64,000 nucleotides of DNA from Marinilabiliaceae bacterium JC017 (GTDB taxonomy: Bacteria; Bacteroidota; Bacteroidia; Bacteroidales; Marinilabiliaceae). The DNA lies in contig RHGE01000006.1 in the NCBI GenBank assembly GCA_004296775.1, forward strand, positions 55,500-119,499, read 5' to 3'. This document shows, one piece after another, positions 34,129 to 44,146 of this stretch. Both the position numbers and the translations under genes were made by a program. The notes beneath the pieces were generated by a model that saw only the letters and a program-made list of their open reading frames with translations, was not told the origin of the DNA and ran no database searches. Every line of letters starts with the position of its first letter. Positions within the stretch are counted from its first letter, which is position 1.

Positions 34129-35637
34129 ATGCCCAAGATTTCTGCAGGTTGGAAGCCAAATGAAAAGATTCATCATCGACGCGGTCATGAGTTTTCGGTT
34201 GATTATGTCTTCAAATTTGTGTTTAATCTTTTAGGGCCCATCCTGTTTGGGTTATCGTTTTTTTATAATCCGTTTGATTTTATGGATGCCCGAACCCTTA
34301 AGGTAATAGCTCTTGTTACATGGATGTTAGTTTGGTGGATAACTGAATTTATTCCCCTTCCTGCCACCTCTTTGCTTCCTTTAATTATTTTGCCCACCTT
34401 TTCTATTGTGGAGATAAAATCAGTGGCAATTCCTTACAGTTCACCGGTTATTTTTCTTTTTTTAGGCGGATTTATGATCGCTTTAGCACTTGAAAAATGG
34501 AATCTACATCGACGAATTGCGCTTCATATTCTCAAGATGATGGGAGCCAGTGCCGATCGTATTGTCCTGGGGTTTGTTTTGGCGAGTGCATTTTTAAGTA
34601 TGTGGATTTCCAATACCGCTACTGCAGTTATGATGTTGCCGATTATTCTTTCGGTAGTAAGTATGATAACCAAAAACACCAGTGAAACCCCCAAAAACAT
34701 TCATAATTTAAAAATATCCATGTTGTTGGGAATGGCCTACGGCGCAAGTATTGGCGGTATGGGTACATTGATAGGTACCCCCCCTAATGCTATTTTGGCC
34801 GGGTATATCCGATCGTCCTATAATATTGAAGTGGGATTCCTTGATTGGATGCTCTTTGCGTTACCCATTGTGATGGTGATTATTATTGTGATGTATTTGT
34901 TAATTACCAAGGTCGTTTATCCCAATAAAATGGGAAGGATCGAGAGCATTCCGCTTATTGTAAAGGAAGAATTAAAAGGTATGGGACCCATGCAACGGGA
35001 CGAAAAGGTTACTCTTGCTCTTTTTGTTTTGGCAGCCTTCCTGTGGATTACCCGGAGCGGTATTAATCAGCTTTTCAATATTACTCTGGATGATGCATCA
35101 ATAGCCATGGTTATTAGTGTTATTTTCTTTGTTGTTCCATCGTCAAAAGCCACCGGAGAACGTCTTTTGGAATGGAAGGATACCTCTAAGCTGCCTTGGG
35201 GGGTAATAATTCTTTTTGGTGGCGGATTAAGTATTGCTTCTGCCCTTGGAAATACAGGTATACTCACTCTTCTTGCTAACTACATCACAAGTATTCAGGG
35301 GTTATCTCTAACGATGTTATCCTTTGTCCTGATGATTATCCTTGTTATAATGACAGAGCTCATGAGTAATACTGCTTTATCTACGATTTTTCTTCCTATA
35401 ATAGCAAGCATCGGCGTTTCCCTGGGATTTAATCCTGTAGCTTTTGCTGCTCCCATGATTCTGGCCATGAGTTGTGTGTTTAATTTTCCAATGGGTACAC
35501 CTCCTAATGCTGTTGTTTTTGCAAGCGGCGAACTGAAGATTAGTAATATGGTACGTGTTGGTTTTATGCTTGATCCCATATCCGTTTTGATACTGTCAAT
35601 GGCAGGTTTTTTTCTTTCAAATTTATTTTTCGGGTAA
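34129..35637 (+). CDS. SLC13/DASS-family sodium-coupled anion symporter
   Basis: The 502-residue protein has about 12 membrane segments. The two Ser-Asn-Thr substrate/Na+ loops of the DASS family are present: 'SNTATAVMMLPI' near residue 160 and 'SNTALSTIFLPI' near residue 412. Each is followed by a Thr-Pro-Pro-Asn-Ala motif ('IGTPPNAILAG' and 'MGTPPNAVVFASG'). Typical substrates are C4-dicarboxylates, citrate or sulfate; which one cannot be read from sequence. The gene appears monocistronic and converges on hypE. Confidence 0.9.
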   Translation: MPKISAGWKPNEKIHHRRGHEFSVDYVFKFVFNLLGPILFGLSFFYNPFDFMDARTLKVIALVTWMLVWWITEFIPLPATSLLPLIILPTFSIVEIKSVAIPYSSPVIFLFLGGFMIALALEKWNLHRRIALHILKMMGASADRIVLGFVLASAFLSMWISNTATAVMMLPIILSVVSMITKNTSETPKNIHNLKISMLLGMAYGASIGGMGTLIGTPPNAILAGYIRSSYNIEVGFLDWMLFALPIVMVIIIVMYLLITKVVYPNKMGRIESIPLIVKEELKGMGPMQRDEKVTLALFVLAAFLWITRSGINQLFNITLDDASIAMVISVIFFVVPSSKATGERLLEWKDTSKLPWGVIILFGGGLSIASALGNTGILTLLANYITSIQGLSLTMLSFVLMIILVIMTELMSNTALSTIFLPIIASIGVSLGFNPVAFAAPMILAMSCVFNFPMGTPPNAVVFASGELKISNMVRVGFMLDPISVLILSMAGFFLSNLFFG

Positions 35638-35697
35638 ACGAGGTTTGAACAGACAACTTTCACCTCAATCTGAAAAGTGAAAATATAACGGGTATTC

Positions 35698-36714
35698 TCA
35701 ACAGATCCGGGGCAGTTGTTCCCCCGAGAGCATGTCCAGGATGCGGCGCCCCCCGATGGAAGTATTTAAAACAACCATGCCGGGGTGGTCGTGGGTGACT
35801 TCTCCGATGATTGTGGTGTGGCGACCGTCCGGGTGGTTTTGCATGATGTTCAGGACCGGCTCTTTTTGGTGACCGTCTACAATCATCACTACCTTACCTT
35901 CGTTGGCAACAAAGAGTGGATCGTATCCCAACAGCTCACACAAACCCCTGGTGGGTTCCTGCATGGGAATGGCCGCTTCGGATAGTTCAATGCCCACGGT
36001 TGCCGATCGGGCTACCTCCGCCATTACCGTGGCCAGGCCGCCCCGGGTGGCATCGCGCATAAACCGGATGTTGATGCCGGCTTCCAGTACTGTTTGGATA
36101 AGGTGATTGAGGGAGGTACAATCTGATTGAATAGCCCCGTTGTTGTCAAGTCCTTCGCGAGCGCTCAAAACCGCCATGCCATGATCGGCAATGGGGCCGT
36201 TGATCAGGATCACATCACCCGGATGAATATGCCGGCCTGAGGCTATGTGATGCCGGTCAGCCGTCAAATCCCCGAAGCCAGTAGTGGTGATGAAAAGCTT
36301 GTCGCACATGCCACGATTCACCACCTTGGTGTCACCGGCAACGATACTGACACCGGCCTTTTGGGCCTCGTTACTCATGGATTCCACAACGGTGATGAGG
36401 TCGGCCACCGGAAAACCTTCTTCGATGATGAAAGAGGCTGCAAGGTAAAGGGGACGGGCTCCCGAAACGGCCAGGTCGTTCACTGTGCCGCAAACGGCCA
36501 GTTTTCCAATGTCACCCCCGGGGAAGGAAATGGGATTGACCACATAAGAGTCCGTCGTCATGGCCAGGTGGTTATTGGAAGTGTGGGGGAAGATGGCTGC
36601 GTCGGACTGCACCGACAATATATCATTATCAAAGTGGCTTAGGAAAACCTCCTGTATCAGTTGATGGGTCATTTTACCACCGCTGCCGTGCCCGAGAAGT
36701 ATTTTTTCTGTCAT
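35698..36714 (-). CDS. hypE: HypE, carbamoyl dehydratase in CN ligand synthesis
   Basis: The 338-residue protein has the AIR-synthase-like fold signature 'GHGSGGKMTHQLI' and 'GDTKVVNRG'. It ends exactly in the diagnostic 'PRIC', whose terminal Cys is carbamoylated and dehydrated to thiocyanate. It is the last gene of hypFCDE, 149 bases after hypD. Confidence 0.95.
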   Translation of the reverse strand: MTEKILLGHGSGGKMTHQLIQEVFLSHFDNDILSVQSDAAIFPHTSNNHLAMTTDSYVVNPISFPGGDIGKLAVCGTVNDLAVSGARPLYLAASFIIEEGFPVADLITVVESMSNEAQKAGVSIVAGDTKVVNRGMCDKLFITTTGFGDLTADRHHIASGRHIHPGDVILINGPIADHGMAVLSAREGLDNNGAIQSDCTSLNHLIQTVLEAGINIRFMRDATRGGLATVMAEVARSATVGIELSEAAIPMQEPTRGLCELLGYDPLFVANEGKVVMIVDGHQKEPVLNIMQNHPDGRHTTIIGEVTHDHPGMVVLNTSIGGRRILDMLSGEQLPRIC

Positions 36715-36739
36715 GGTTGCTGTATTATAATGATGTCTA

Positions 36740-36863
36740 TCTCTCTTTTGTTATCTAATTTCAAATAATCTATTCAATGTTTGAATACCCAACTCCATAT
36801 CATCTAACCTCTACCTTCTAATCTCCATCTTCTAACTATCTAATCCTCTATCGACCTAACGAC
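36740..36863. repeat. Pyrimidine-rich spacer between hypD and hypE
   Basis: The + strand is a run of TCTAACCTC, CTTCTAATCTC and CGACCTAA-like units. It resembles the tracts at 20036 and 24120 and separates two genes of one maturation pathway. Confidence 0.6.
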
Positions 36864-37952
36864 CTAATCCCCTCTCATCCGATATCGAAAAAGAGCCTGG
36901 CAAGCCCCTTCGTTAGATACCATGCAGGCACCAACGGGGCTGACGGGTGTGCACAGGGTACCAAAGAGCCGGCAGTCGGAAGGCTTTTTTAGCCCTTTTA
37001 ATATTTCTCCGCAGATGCAACCCCTGGGTTCTTTGGTTTCGGGTACGTTGATTGGTAGTTGTATCAGTGCGTCATGTGTTTTATAGGCAGGTTTTATTTT
37101 CAAACCACTTTCGGGGAGAATACCCAGTCCCCGCCACCAGGAGTCTTCCGGTTCAAATACCTCATTGACGATATTCTGTGCTTTGACATTTCCTTTTGGG
37201 GATACTACCCGTTGGTATTGTATTTCCACTCTGGCTTCATCTTTTTCTGCCTGTTTTACCAATAGAAGGATGGATTGCAGGATGTCCAGCGGCTCAAACC
37301 CGGAAACCACTACTGGTAGATGGTATTGCTCCGGGATAAACCGGTAAATGTCGGCACCGGTGATGGTGCTCACGTGGCCGGGAGCAATGTAGCCATTGAT
37401 GCGCACACCTTCCCGGATGATGGCTGACATGGCCGGTGGCATCCGTTTATGAGCACTTAGAACAAGGAAATTGTCCAGTTGATGTCGTTGTGCTTCCCGG
37501 ATGGCAACAGCGTTTCCGGGTGCCGTGGTTTCAAAGCCAATGGCCAGGAAGATGACTTTCTTTTCCGGGTGTTGTCGGGCCAGGTGCAATGCATCCAACG
37601 ATGAATAGACGACCCTGATATCGGCTCCTTGTGCCTTTTCGGCGTTCAATGATGAGGAGGAACCCGGTACTCGCATTAAATCGCCAAAGGTGGCGATCAT
37701 GACATTTTTTTGCCGGGCATAGGCAATGGCGGTATCAATAAATTTATGGTCGGTGACACATACCGGGCATCCGGGGCCGGAAATGAGTGTGATGGTTTCG
37801 GGCAATAAACCGGGAATGCCTGTTTTCTGAATGACCATGGTGTGGCCGCCGCAAACCTCCATCAGTGTGATTTTCTTTTTTGATAGGGCGTGTATCTTGG
37901 CAACCGTCTTTTGAACCAGCGCTTTGTTTCGAAATTCGTCCAGGTAATTCAT
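36864..37952 (-). CDS. hypD: HypD, Fe(CN)2CO scaffold protein
   Basis: The 362-residue protein has the conserved HypD cysteine motifs. They are 'EVCGGHTM' near residue 39, 'GPGCPVCVT' near residue 67, and the C-terminal 4Fe-4S ligands spread over 'CICGEILKG', 'DCRLFGTLCTP' and 'GACMVSNEGAC'. With HypC it holds the iron while CN and CO are added. It follows hypC by 6 bases. Confidence 0.95.
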   Translation of the reverse strand: MNYLDEFRNKALVQKTVAKIHALSKKKITLMEVCGGHTMVIQKTGIPGLLPETITLISGPGCPVCVTDHKFIDTAIAYARQKNVMIATFGDLMRVPGSSSSLNAEKAQGADIRVVYSSLDALHLARQHPEKKVIFLAIGFETTAPGNAVAIREAQRHQLDNFLVLSAHKRMPPAMSAIIREGVRINGYIAPGHVSTITGADIYRFIPEQYHLPVVVSGFEPLDILQSILLLVKQAEKDEARVEIQYQRVVSPKGNVKAQNIVNEVFEPEDSWWRGLGILPESGLKIKPAYKTHDALIQLPINVPETKEPRGCICGEILKGLKKPSDCRLFGTLCTPVSPVGACMVSNEGACQALFRYRMRGD

Positions 37953-37958
37953 AGCTGG

Positions 37959-38177
37959 CTATTTGGTTTCATCCATTTCATCCAACAGCCTCAGGGTTTC
38001 CTGTGCTTTTTTAAAGTCAATTTTTTCCAATGCAAAACCGGCATGGACTAATACGTAGTCGCCCGGTTTTATGCCATCGAGTAAAAACAGGGATATTTCA
38101 ATTTCGGTTCCTCTTACCGAAACCCTGGCTGTTTGATTGTTAATCTCTAATATTTTGGCAGGAATACTTAAACACAT
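37959..38177 (-). CDS. hypC: HypC, hydrogenase maturation chaperone
   Basis: The 72-residue protein begins MCLSIPAKI, with the essential Cys2, and has the OB-fold end 'GDYVLVHAGFALEKID'. It escorts the Fe(CN)2CO unit from HypD to the large subunit. It is packed between hypF (4 bases) and hypD (6 bases). Confidence 0.95.
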   Translation of the reverse strand: MCLSIPAKILEINNQTARVSVRGTEIEISLFLLDGIKPGDYVLVHAGFALEKIDFKKAQETLRLLDEMDETK

Positions 38178-38181
38178 AGAG

Positions 38182-40470
38182 CTATTGTTTTAGATTTTTC
38201 TGTTCAGAGTTTCTTCTTTTTGCGGCTATTATGAGTTGCCCCAGGGCAATACCTCCATCGTTTGCCGGGATGTTTGCCGGGGTGTAAACGTCAAACTTAT
38301 CAGCCAGGAGCTCTTTTTCCAATTTAGTCAGGAGCCAGGCATTTTGAAAGCATCCGCCTGAAAGAACCACTTTATTAACCTGGTATTTTTGCCTGATATT
38401 TTTCACGTGAAGGATGATCAGGCGCGCCATGGTATTGTGAAAACGGGTTGCTATGTGTGAGACAGGTTCTTTCCAATGAATGTCGTTAATTATTCCATCC
38501 AGTATGCTTTTTAGGTTGATGGGATTGGCACGTGTGACGGGGTAATAATCCAATATGTCGGGATTAATGGCGCTTTCAAGCATCATGGGTGCCTGTGCAT
38601 GGTATGAGGCGTGCAGGCATAAACCAGTGAGTGCGGCAACGGCATCGAATAACCTTCCGGCACCGGCTGTTAGTGGGGTATTGATATGATGATCCAGGGC
38701 TTTGATAACCGTATTGATGTTTGCTTGAGGGATCTGCTCAAGGAAGGGGAGGTGCATTTTTGTATAGGATGTCCCGTAATATTTGTATAGGAGCGACAGG
38801 GCGGTTCGCCAGGGGTGATTCACGGCGGTGTCTCCTCCGGGCAACATGAAATAGTCAAAGTGATTGAGTCGTTCAAAATCTTCCAGGTCGGCCAGCATAA
38901 ATTCACTTCCCCATATATGGCCGTCGGTACCATAACCGGTGCCGTCAAAGGCTACACCAATTACCTTTTCATCCAGGTTGTGTTCGGCCATGCACGCCGC
39001 AATATGGGCATGGTGGTGTTGAACGCCTAGTAATTGAACACCTTCTATGTTTTGGGCATAGGAGGTAGATAGGTAGTCAGGATGAAGGTCATGTACCACC
39101 AGGGAAGGGGAAAATCGGAAGAGTTTTTTAAATCGGCTGATGGCTTCACGGTAAAAACAAAAAGTATCATAGTCCTGCAAATCCCCAATGTGTTGGCCGG
39201 GGATAGCTTGGGTGCCTTTTCCGATGGCAAAGGTGTTGGCCAGCTCGGCTCCGGTAGCCAGAATCCCTTCCGCATTCAACTGGGTGTTTACCGGTTCGGG
39301 GCAGTAACCGCGTGCCCGCCGGATTAAACGGGTTTTGTTGTTTACCACCATAGCTACTGAATCATCTACCCGGTTATGGATATCCCGGTTGTGAAGCACG
39401 AAATGGGAGGTGAGTGCTGATAATTTCAACCGGGCCTCTTGGTTGTTGATGCAGATGGGTTCGTCGGTCCGGTTGCCACTGGTAAGTATAATGGGTTGGC
39501 GAAAACGGGTCAAAAGGTCATAGTGAAAAGGCATATAAGGTAAAAATGCCCCGATGGTATTTAATCCATTTGTGACGGATGCGGGAAGAGGCTTTCTAAG
39601 TGACAGTAATACAATGGGGCGTTGCCATGATTGCAGAAGTTTTTTTTCCTCTTCGTTACATGGGGCATATTCTTCCAGGGTATTTATATCCGGAAACATG
39701 ACGGCAAACGGTTTTTCTTCGCGTTTCTTTGCTGTCCTGAGGCGTTTAACAGCATCTTCGTTAAGGGCTGAGCAGGCCAGGTGAAATCCCCCCAATCCTT
39801 TTATGGCGATGATCTCTCCCTGCTTCAATAAGTCAACGGATAAATTGATTATCTCCTGGTAGTCGATGGTTGAATGATCATTGCTAATAGCTTCGTAGTG
39901 TGGGCCACAATGGTTGCAGGCAATGGGTTGGGCATGAAACCGACGGTCTTCAATCGTGGTGTACTCCTTTTTACAGGTGTTGCACATGGTAAATTTGTGC
40001 ATGGTAGTTTTTTCTCTGTCGTAAGGAATGTCCTGGATGATAGAAAACCGGGGGCCGCAGTTGGTGCAGTTGATGAAGGCGTAATCCAGCCGGTGGTGTT
40101 GCCGGTTGCGGTCGGTCAGGCAGGCATCACACACGGCAATGTCGGGACTGACATTGGTTATTTCGTTGGAATGAGTGGTGCTTTTGATGATCTGAAAGTG
40201 TTCATACCCCTGAACCGGCATGTCAAAGGAGGTAATGTTGTCGATGTGTGCCTGTTTTGGGGCATATTTGGGGAGGGCTTTCAGGAACAGCTTGATCTCT
40301 TTACCTGATCCTTCAAGGATAATTTCCACACCGTGGTTGTTGTTACAGACGTATCCATTTAGCCCATGGCTACGGGCCAATCGATATACATAGGGTCTGA
40401 AGCCTACACCCTGGATTAATCCGTGAACCATCAGGTGACAGGCGGTAATTTGTGTATTTTTTTGCTGCAT
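38182..40470 (-). CDS. hypF: HypF, carbamoyltransferase
   Basis: ATG 40470 is preferred. The 762-residue protein has an acylphosphatase domain ('GLIQGVGFRPYVYRLA'), paired zinc fingers (CDACL...CTNCGP and CNTCK...CNHCGP), a YrdC domain and a Kae1-like C-terminal half ('HDLHPDYLST', 'HHHAHIAACMAEH'). It moves the carbamoyl group from carbamoyl phosphate to HypE. It is the first gene of hypFCDE. Confidence 0.95.
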   Translation of the reverse strand: MQQKNTQITACHLMVHGLIQGVGFRPYVYRLARSHGLNGYVCNNNHGVEIILEGSGKEIKLFLKALPKYAPKQAHIDNITSFDMPVQGYEHFQIIKSTTHSNEITNVSPDIAVCDACLTDRNRQHHRLDYAFINCTNCGPRFSIIQDIPYDREKTTMHKFTMCNTCKKEYTTIEDRRFHAQPIACNHCGPHYEAISNDHSTIDYQEIINLSVDLLKQGEIIAIKGLGGFHLACSALNEDAVKRLRTAKKREEKPFAVMFPDINTLEEYAPCNEEEKKLLQSWQRPIVLLSLRKPLPASVTNGLNTIGAFLPYMPFHYDLLTRFRQPIILTSGNRTDEPICINNQEARLKLSALTSHFVLHNRDIHNRVDDSVAMVVNNKTRLIRRARGYCPEPVNTQLNAEGILATGAELANTFAIGKGTQAIPGQHIGDLQDYDTFCFYREAISRFKKLFRFSPSLVVHDLHPDYLSTSYAQNIEGVQLLGVQHHHAHIAACMAEHNLDEKVIGVAFDGTGYGTDGHIWGSEFMLADLEDFERLNHFDYFMLPGGDTAVNHPWRTALSLLYKYYGTSYTKMHLPFLEQIPQANINTVIKALDHHINTPLTAGAGRLFDAVAALTGLCLHASYHAQAPMMLESAINPDILDYYPVTRANPINLKSILDGIINDIHWKEPVSHIATRFHNTMARLIILHVKNIRQKYQVNKVVLSGGCFQNAWLLTKLEKELLADKFDVYTPANIPANDGGIALGQLIIAAKRRNSEQKNLKQ

Positions 40471-40523
40471 TGTTTTGAGATTGCTTCCTATAAATGTAAG
40501 CAAGAGAATGCAGAGATGAAATG

Positions 40524-40550
40524 TAAAAAGCTCCAGGTAAGGAGCTTTTT
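40524..40550 (-). terminator. Terminator after pgl
   Basis: On the - strand AAAAGCTCC-TTACCT-GGAGCTTTT forms a 9-bp stem followed by Ts. It lies 26 bases past the pgl stop and ends the hydE-zwf-pgl direction before hypF. Confidence 0.85.
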
Positions 40551-40575
40551 GTCATTTTGATATGATTTGATTCGG

Positions 40576-41289
40576 TTATTTAATCAGGTTGGCGGCTTTG
40601 TCATCCAGTAACCATAGGCTTTTGGCTTTGTCGGCCAGTGCTGCCGGGTAGTTTTTTGAAACAGGCGCTTCGTTCAGGATTTCCTTTATTTTTTCGCTTT
40701 TGTTGGAACCGGTAATTAAGAAAATGATCTGTTTGGCGTTGTTAATTACGTTGCCGGTCAGGGTTACGCGTTGTTGACCGGTGTCGGGGTGGGTGGCTGT
40801 TTCGCATATGTTGGCTGAATCCCACAAATTAATTTGGTGTGGAAAGATAGAGGCGGTATGGCCATCATCGCCCATTCCCAATAGTATTAGATCGAATTGA
40901 GGAATGTTCTTATCAAGAGGAACATTTTCCAAAATGCAATTTCTGTAGTCTGTGCTAGCCTGTTCGGCGCTTAATTCACCTTTGATCCTGAAGATGTAGT
41001 CACCGCTGACGGGAACAAAATCAAAGAGGTGCTCCCTGGTCATACCAAAATTACTTTCGCGGTGGGTGGGAGGCACGCAGCGTTCATCCCCCCAAAAAAA
41101 GCGAAGGTTCGACCAGTCAATTTTATTTTGGTATTGGTGAGAGAGCGTTTTGAAGATGGTTTTGGGGGTATTGCCACCTGACAGGGCAATAAATACTTCG
41201 TTTTTTCTTTGTGATAATTCTGTAAGGTATGTTCCCAAATAGTTGGCTATCTCCTCTGTGTTTTGAAATATCTTTATTTCAGGCTTCAT
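40576..41289 (-). CDS. pgl: 6-phosphogluconolactonase
   Basis: The 237-residue protein carries the DevB/NagB-type motifs 'ALSGGNTPKTIF', 'FWGDERCVPP' and 'LGMGDDGHTASIFP'. It hydrolyses 6-phosphogluconolactone, the product of the G6P dehydrogenase encoded 195 bases upstream. Together they form the oxidative pentose phosphate entry. 6-Phosphogluconate dehydrogenase is not in this window. Confidence 0.93.
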   Translation of the reverse strand: MKPEIKIFQNTEEIANYLGTYLTELSQRKNEVFIALSGGNTPKTIFKTLSHQYQNKIDWSNLRFFWGDERCVPPTHRESNFGMTREHLFDFVPVSGDYIFRIKGELSAEQASTDYRNCILENVPLDKNIPQFDLILLGMGDDGHTASIFPHQINLWDSANICETATHPDTGQQRVTLTGNVINNAKQIIFLITGSNKSEKIKEILNEAPVSKNYPAALADKAKSLWLLDDKAANLIK

Positions 41290-41484
41290 GGTTAATGGTT
41301 TGTTAAACTTTTATAATGGTTTGATATGTAGTTCGTGTATGAAAAATGACCAGAAGGGCTTCGGTGCCGGTACTGATGAATCAGATGTAAATCAGTTTCT
41401 GTTTTTTTATCTAACGATCTGTTGGTGTCAAATTTAAATCATTATTAAGGTATAAATCATTACTAATGTCATAAAAACAATGGA

Positions 41485-43014
41485 TTATAACTCGCAATAG
41501 GTGCCATCGTTGGAAAGGTTCTTGCAGGGATAGCGCCAGGTGAGGTTCTTTTCTTCAATCAGGTCATCTGATACATCAGGGCCCCAGGTGCCTGCCGGGT
41601 AACCATGCACAGGGATGTCCGGATTGTTTTTCCAGGCATTTAAAATGGGTTCCGCAAACTTCCAGGCAGCCTCCACCGCATCACCACGATGATAGAGCGT
41701 GCTGTCTCCCAGCATGCAATCAAGAAGTAAGCGTTCATAGGCGCTGGGCAGGTAGGTGTCCGACAGTTCGCTGTAGTGAAAATCCATGTTAACATTCTGT
41801 ACTTTAAAACCGGCTCCGGGTACTTTCATGCCAAATTTGAGCAATATGCCTTCGTCGGGTTGGATGCGAATAACCATTTGGTTGTATTGGCTGGCAATGG
41901 AGGCATTATCGCAAAAAAGGTGATGGGGAGTGGGTTTAAAATGTATGACGATCTCGGTGACGCGGGTTGGCAGCATTTTGCCTGTCCTGATATAAAAGGG
42001 AACATCAGCCCAGCGCCAGTTGTCAATGAAAAACTTCATGGCCACAAAGGTTTCTGTTCGTGATAATGGATCAACCCCTCCTTCCTCCCGGTAGCCCTTA
42101 ACCGGCTTTCCTTTTATCCTGGAGGCGATGTATTGGCCGCGAATCACGTAATCCGGCACCTCTTCTTCTTTGATAGTGCGTAGTGATTGAAATACTTTCA
42201 CGATTTCGTTGCGGATGTTGGTCGAATCGATTAATGCCGGTGGTTCCATGGCTACCAGGCCGGCCAACAGCAGCAGGTGGTTTTGTACCATGTCCCGCAT
42301 AGCTCCGGAGCCGTCGTAGTAATCGCCCCGGTTACCCACTCCTATGTTTTCGCTGGAAGTGATTTCCACATGGTGAATGTAGTTGCGGTTCCACAAGGGT
42401 TCATAGATACCATTTGAGAAACGGGTGACCAAAAGGTTCTGGACGGTTTCTTTTCCCAGGTAGTGGTCGATGCGATAGATCTGGTCTTCCTGGAAATATT
42501 GTAATAAGTCTTTGTTGAGCTTTTGTGCGGTGTCCAGGTTGTAACCAAATGGTTTCTCTACAATCAGACGTTTGAAGCCATCATTTTCGTTGTTTAGTTT
42601 CTGTATGGCCAGTTGTTCCGGGATAACTTCGTACATGCTGGGTGGAGTGGCCAGGTAATAAATGAAGTTTCCATTGGTGCCTTGTTTTCTGTCCAGTTGA
42701 ATTAAATGATCCCGGAAGTCGGCATATTCTGATTTATCCTTCGTGTTAAAAGAGTAATAATGCAGCTTGGCCAGGTAGTCGTTAAGTTGTTGTTCGTTTT
42801 CAGGTGCTTTTAAGGCGAATTGGTTAATGCCATCTCTCATTTTTTGACGAAACGTCTCATTTGAATGGTTGGTCCGGCCAAGTCCTAAAATGGCAAAGTT
42901 ATTGGGCAGCAGTTTTTGATGGAACAGATCAAAAACAGCCGGGATTAGTTTTCGATGGGTCAGGTCACCGGATGCACCAAAGATGACCAGTATGTGATTT
43001 TGCGGTACTCTCAT
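41485..43014 (-). CDS. zwf: Glucose-6-phosphate dehydrogenase
   Basis: ATG 43014 ('MRVPQNHILVIFGASGDL') is used; an upstream in-frame start would run into hydE. The 509-residue protein has the cofactor loop 'FGASGDLTHRKL' and the active-site block 'RIDHYLGKE' with its catalytic His. It makes NAD(P)H and 6-phosphogluconolactone. It starts 37 bases after the hydE stop, so co-transcription with a hydrogenase maturase is likely. Confidence 0.95.
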   Translation of the reverse strand: MRVPQNHILVIFGASGDLTHRKLIPAVFDLFHQKLLPNNFAILGLGRTNHSNETFRQKMRDGINQFALKAPENEQQLNDYLAKLHYYSFNTKDKSEYADFRDHLIQLDRKQGTNGNFIYYLATPPSMYEVIPEQLAIQKLNNENDGFKRLIVEKPFGYNLDTAQKLNKDLLQYFQEDQIYRIDHYLGKETVQNLLVTRFSNGIYEPLWNRNYIHHVEITSSENIGVGNRGDYYDGSGAMRDMVQNHLLLLAGLVAMEPPALIDSTNIRNEIVKVFQSLRTIKEEEVPDYVIRGQYIASRIKGKPVKGYREEGGVDPLSRTETFVAMKFFIDNWRWADVPFYIRTGKMLPTRVTEIVIHFKPTPHHLFCDNASIASQYNQMVIRIQPDEGILLKFGMKVPGAGFKVQNVNMDFHYSELSDTYLPSAYERLLLDCMLGDSTLYHRGDAVEAAWKFAEPILNAWKNNPDIPVHGYPAGTWGPDVSDDLIEEKNLTWRYPCKNLSNDGTYCEL

Positions 43015-43051
43015 GTTAGTATTGTTTCCAACAATAACTAAAAAGCAGTAG

Positions 43052-44146
43052 CTATTGTTTCCCTGATATTCTCTTAAAAAAGTGCCGGGAATCGCCCCAT
43101 TCGCCATAGCCTATTTCGCGGCCGGCCATTTCAATTCGGATATTCAGGCAGTTAGTACAGTCGTCGGCTCCTTCGTCGGTGCAGGGTTTATTTTCATACA
43201 ATTGGTAATCTTTTCGGTGAAAAGTAGGGGTGATATTGGGCATGATGATATTGGCACCAACTCGCAAGGCTTTTTCCCGTCCCATGGGATCGATGGCCTG
43301 AAGAGCCGTAGCGGCCACCATATTGATGTCGGGCATTAGTAATCTTAAAGTGGCAATCATGTTTAGTGCTACTTCAAATCTTCTTTGCAGCGGCCATAGC
43401 TGGTCTCTGTATTGGTAAAGCGGTGTGTCGTGGTGCTCGATGAATGGCCCCATGCCCACCATGTCTACATTGAGTTCCTTCATGAAAAGCAGGTCGTCAG
43501 CCAGATCTTCATAGGTTTGAAAGGGTAATCCGATCATGACTCCGGTACCGGTTTGGTATCCCGTCTTTTTTAATAAGTGAAGGCAGTTCAGGCGGGTGTC
43601 AAAATCGTGCTTGTGGTTTTGGGGATGAATCTTATAATAGAGATCTCGGTTTGATGATTCAATTCGAAGCAGGTAACGATGAGCTCCGGCTTCAAACCAA
43701 CGACGGAAAGTTTCTTCTGTTTGTTCGCCTACGGAGATGGTGATACCTAACTCGCCATTGGTTTCAGCTTTTATGCGTCTTAATAAATTCTCAATGCGCT
43801 CCACGAATGCGTCATCGCTACGTTCTCCCGATTGAAGTACTAAAGATCCATAACGGTTTTGGTGGGCAAAACGAGCGGCTTCCAGTATGGCATCATCATC
43901 AATGTTATACCGGTCAACTTTGGAATTGCTCTTGCGAATGCCGCAGTAGAGACAGTCTTTCGTACAATAGTTGGAAAACTCTATCAGGCCTCTGAAATAC
44001 ACTTTTTTCCCGATGGTACCTATGTATGATTTGGCTACTTTTTTCAGGAAAACAGCTCTTTCTTCCCCTTCGCTACTCAGTAATCGAACCAGATCTTCCT
44101 TTGTGAATGACTCTTTCTTAATAATATCAGTAATTTTTTCCTGCAC
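43052..44146 (-). CDS. hydE: HydE, radical SAM [FeFe] hydrogenase maturase
   Basis: The 364-residue protein has the radical SAM motif C-x3-C-x2-C at C61, C65 and C68 ('CTKDCLYC'). It also has a C-terminal cysteine group ('CTDEGADDCTNC') that may hold a second cluster. Its closest relatives by motif are HydE and PylB; the presence of hydA and hydG in the window favours HydE. It acts with HydG and HydF in H-cluster assembly. HydF is not present here. The gene leads a run with zwf and pgl. Confidence 0.92.
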   Translation of the reverse strand: MQEKITDIIKKESFTKEDLVRLLSSEGEERAVFLKKVAKSYIGTIGKKVYFRGLIEFSNYCTKDCLYCGIRKSNSKVDRYNIDDDAILEAARFAHQNRYGSLVLQSGERSDDAFVERIENLLRRIKAETNGELGITISVGEQTEETFRRWFEAGAHRYLLRIESSNRDLYYKIHPQNHKHDFDTRLNCLHLLKKTGYQTGTGVMIGLPFQTYEDLADDLLFMKELNVDMVGMGPFIEHHDTPLYQYRDQLWPLQRRFEVALNMIATLRLLMPDINMVAATALQAIDPMGREKALRVGANIIMPNITPTFHRKDYQLYENKPCTDEGADDCTNCLNIRIEMAGREIGYGEWGDSRHFFKRISGKQ

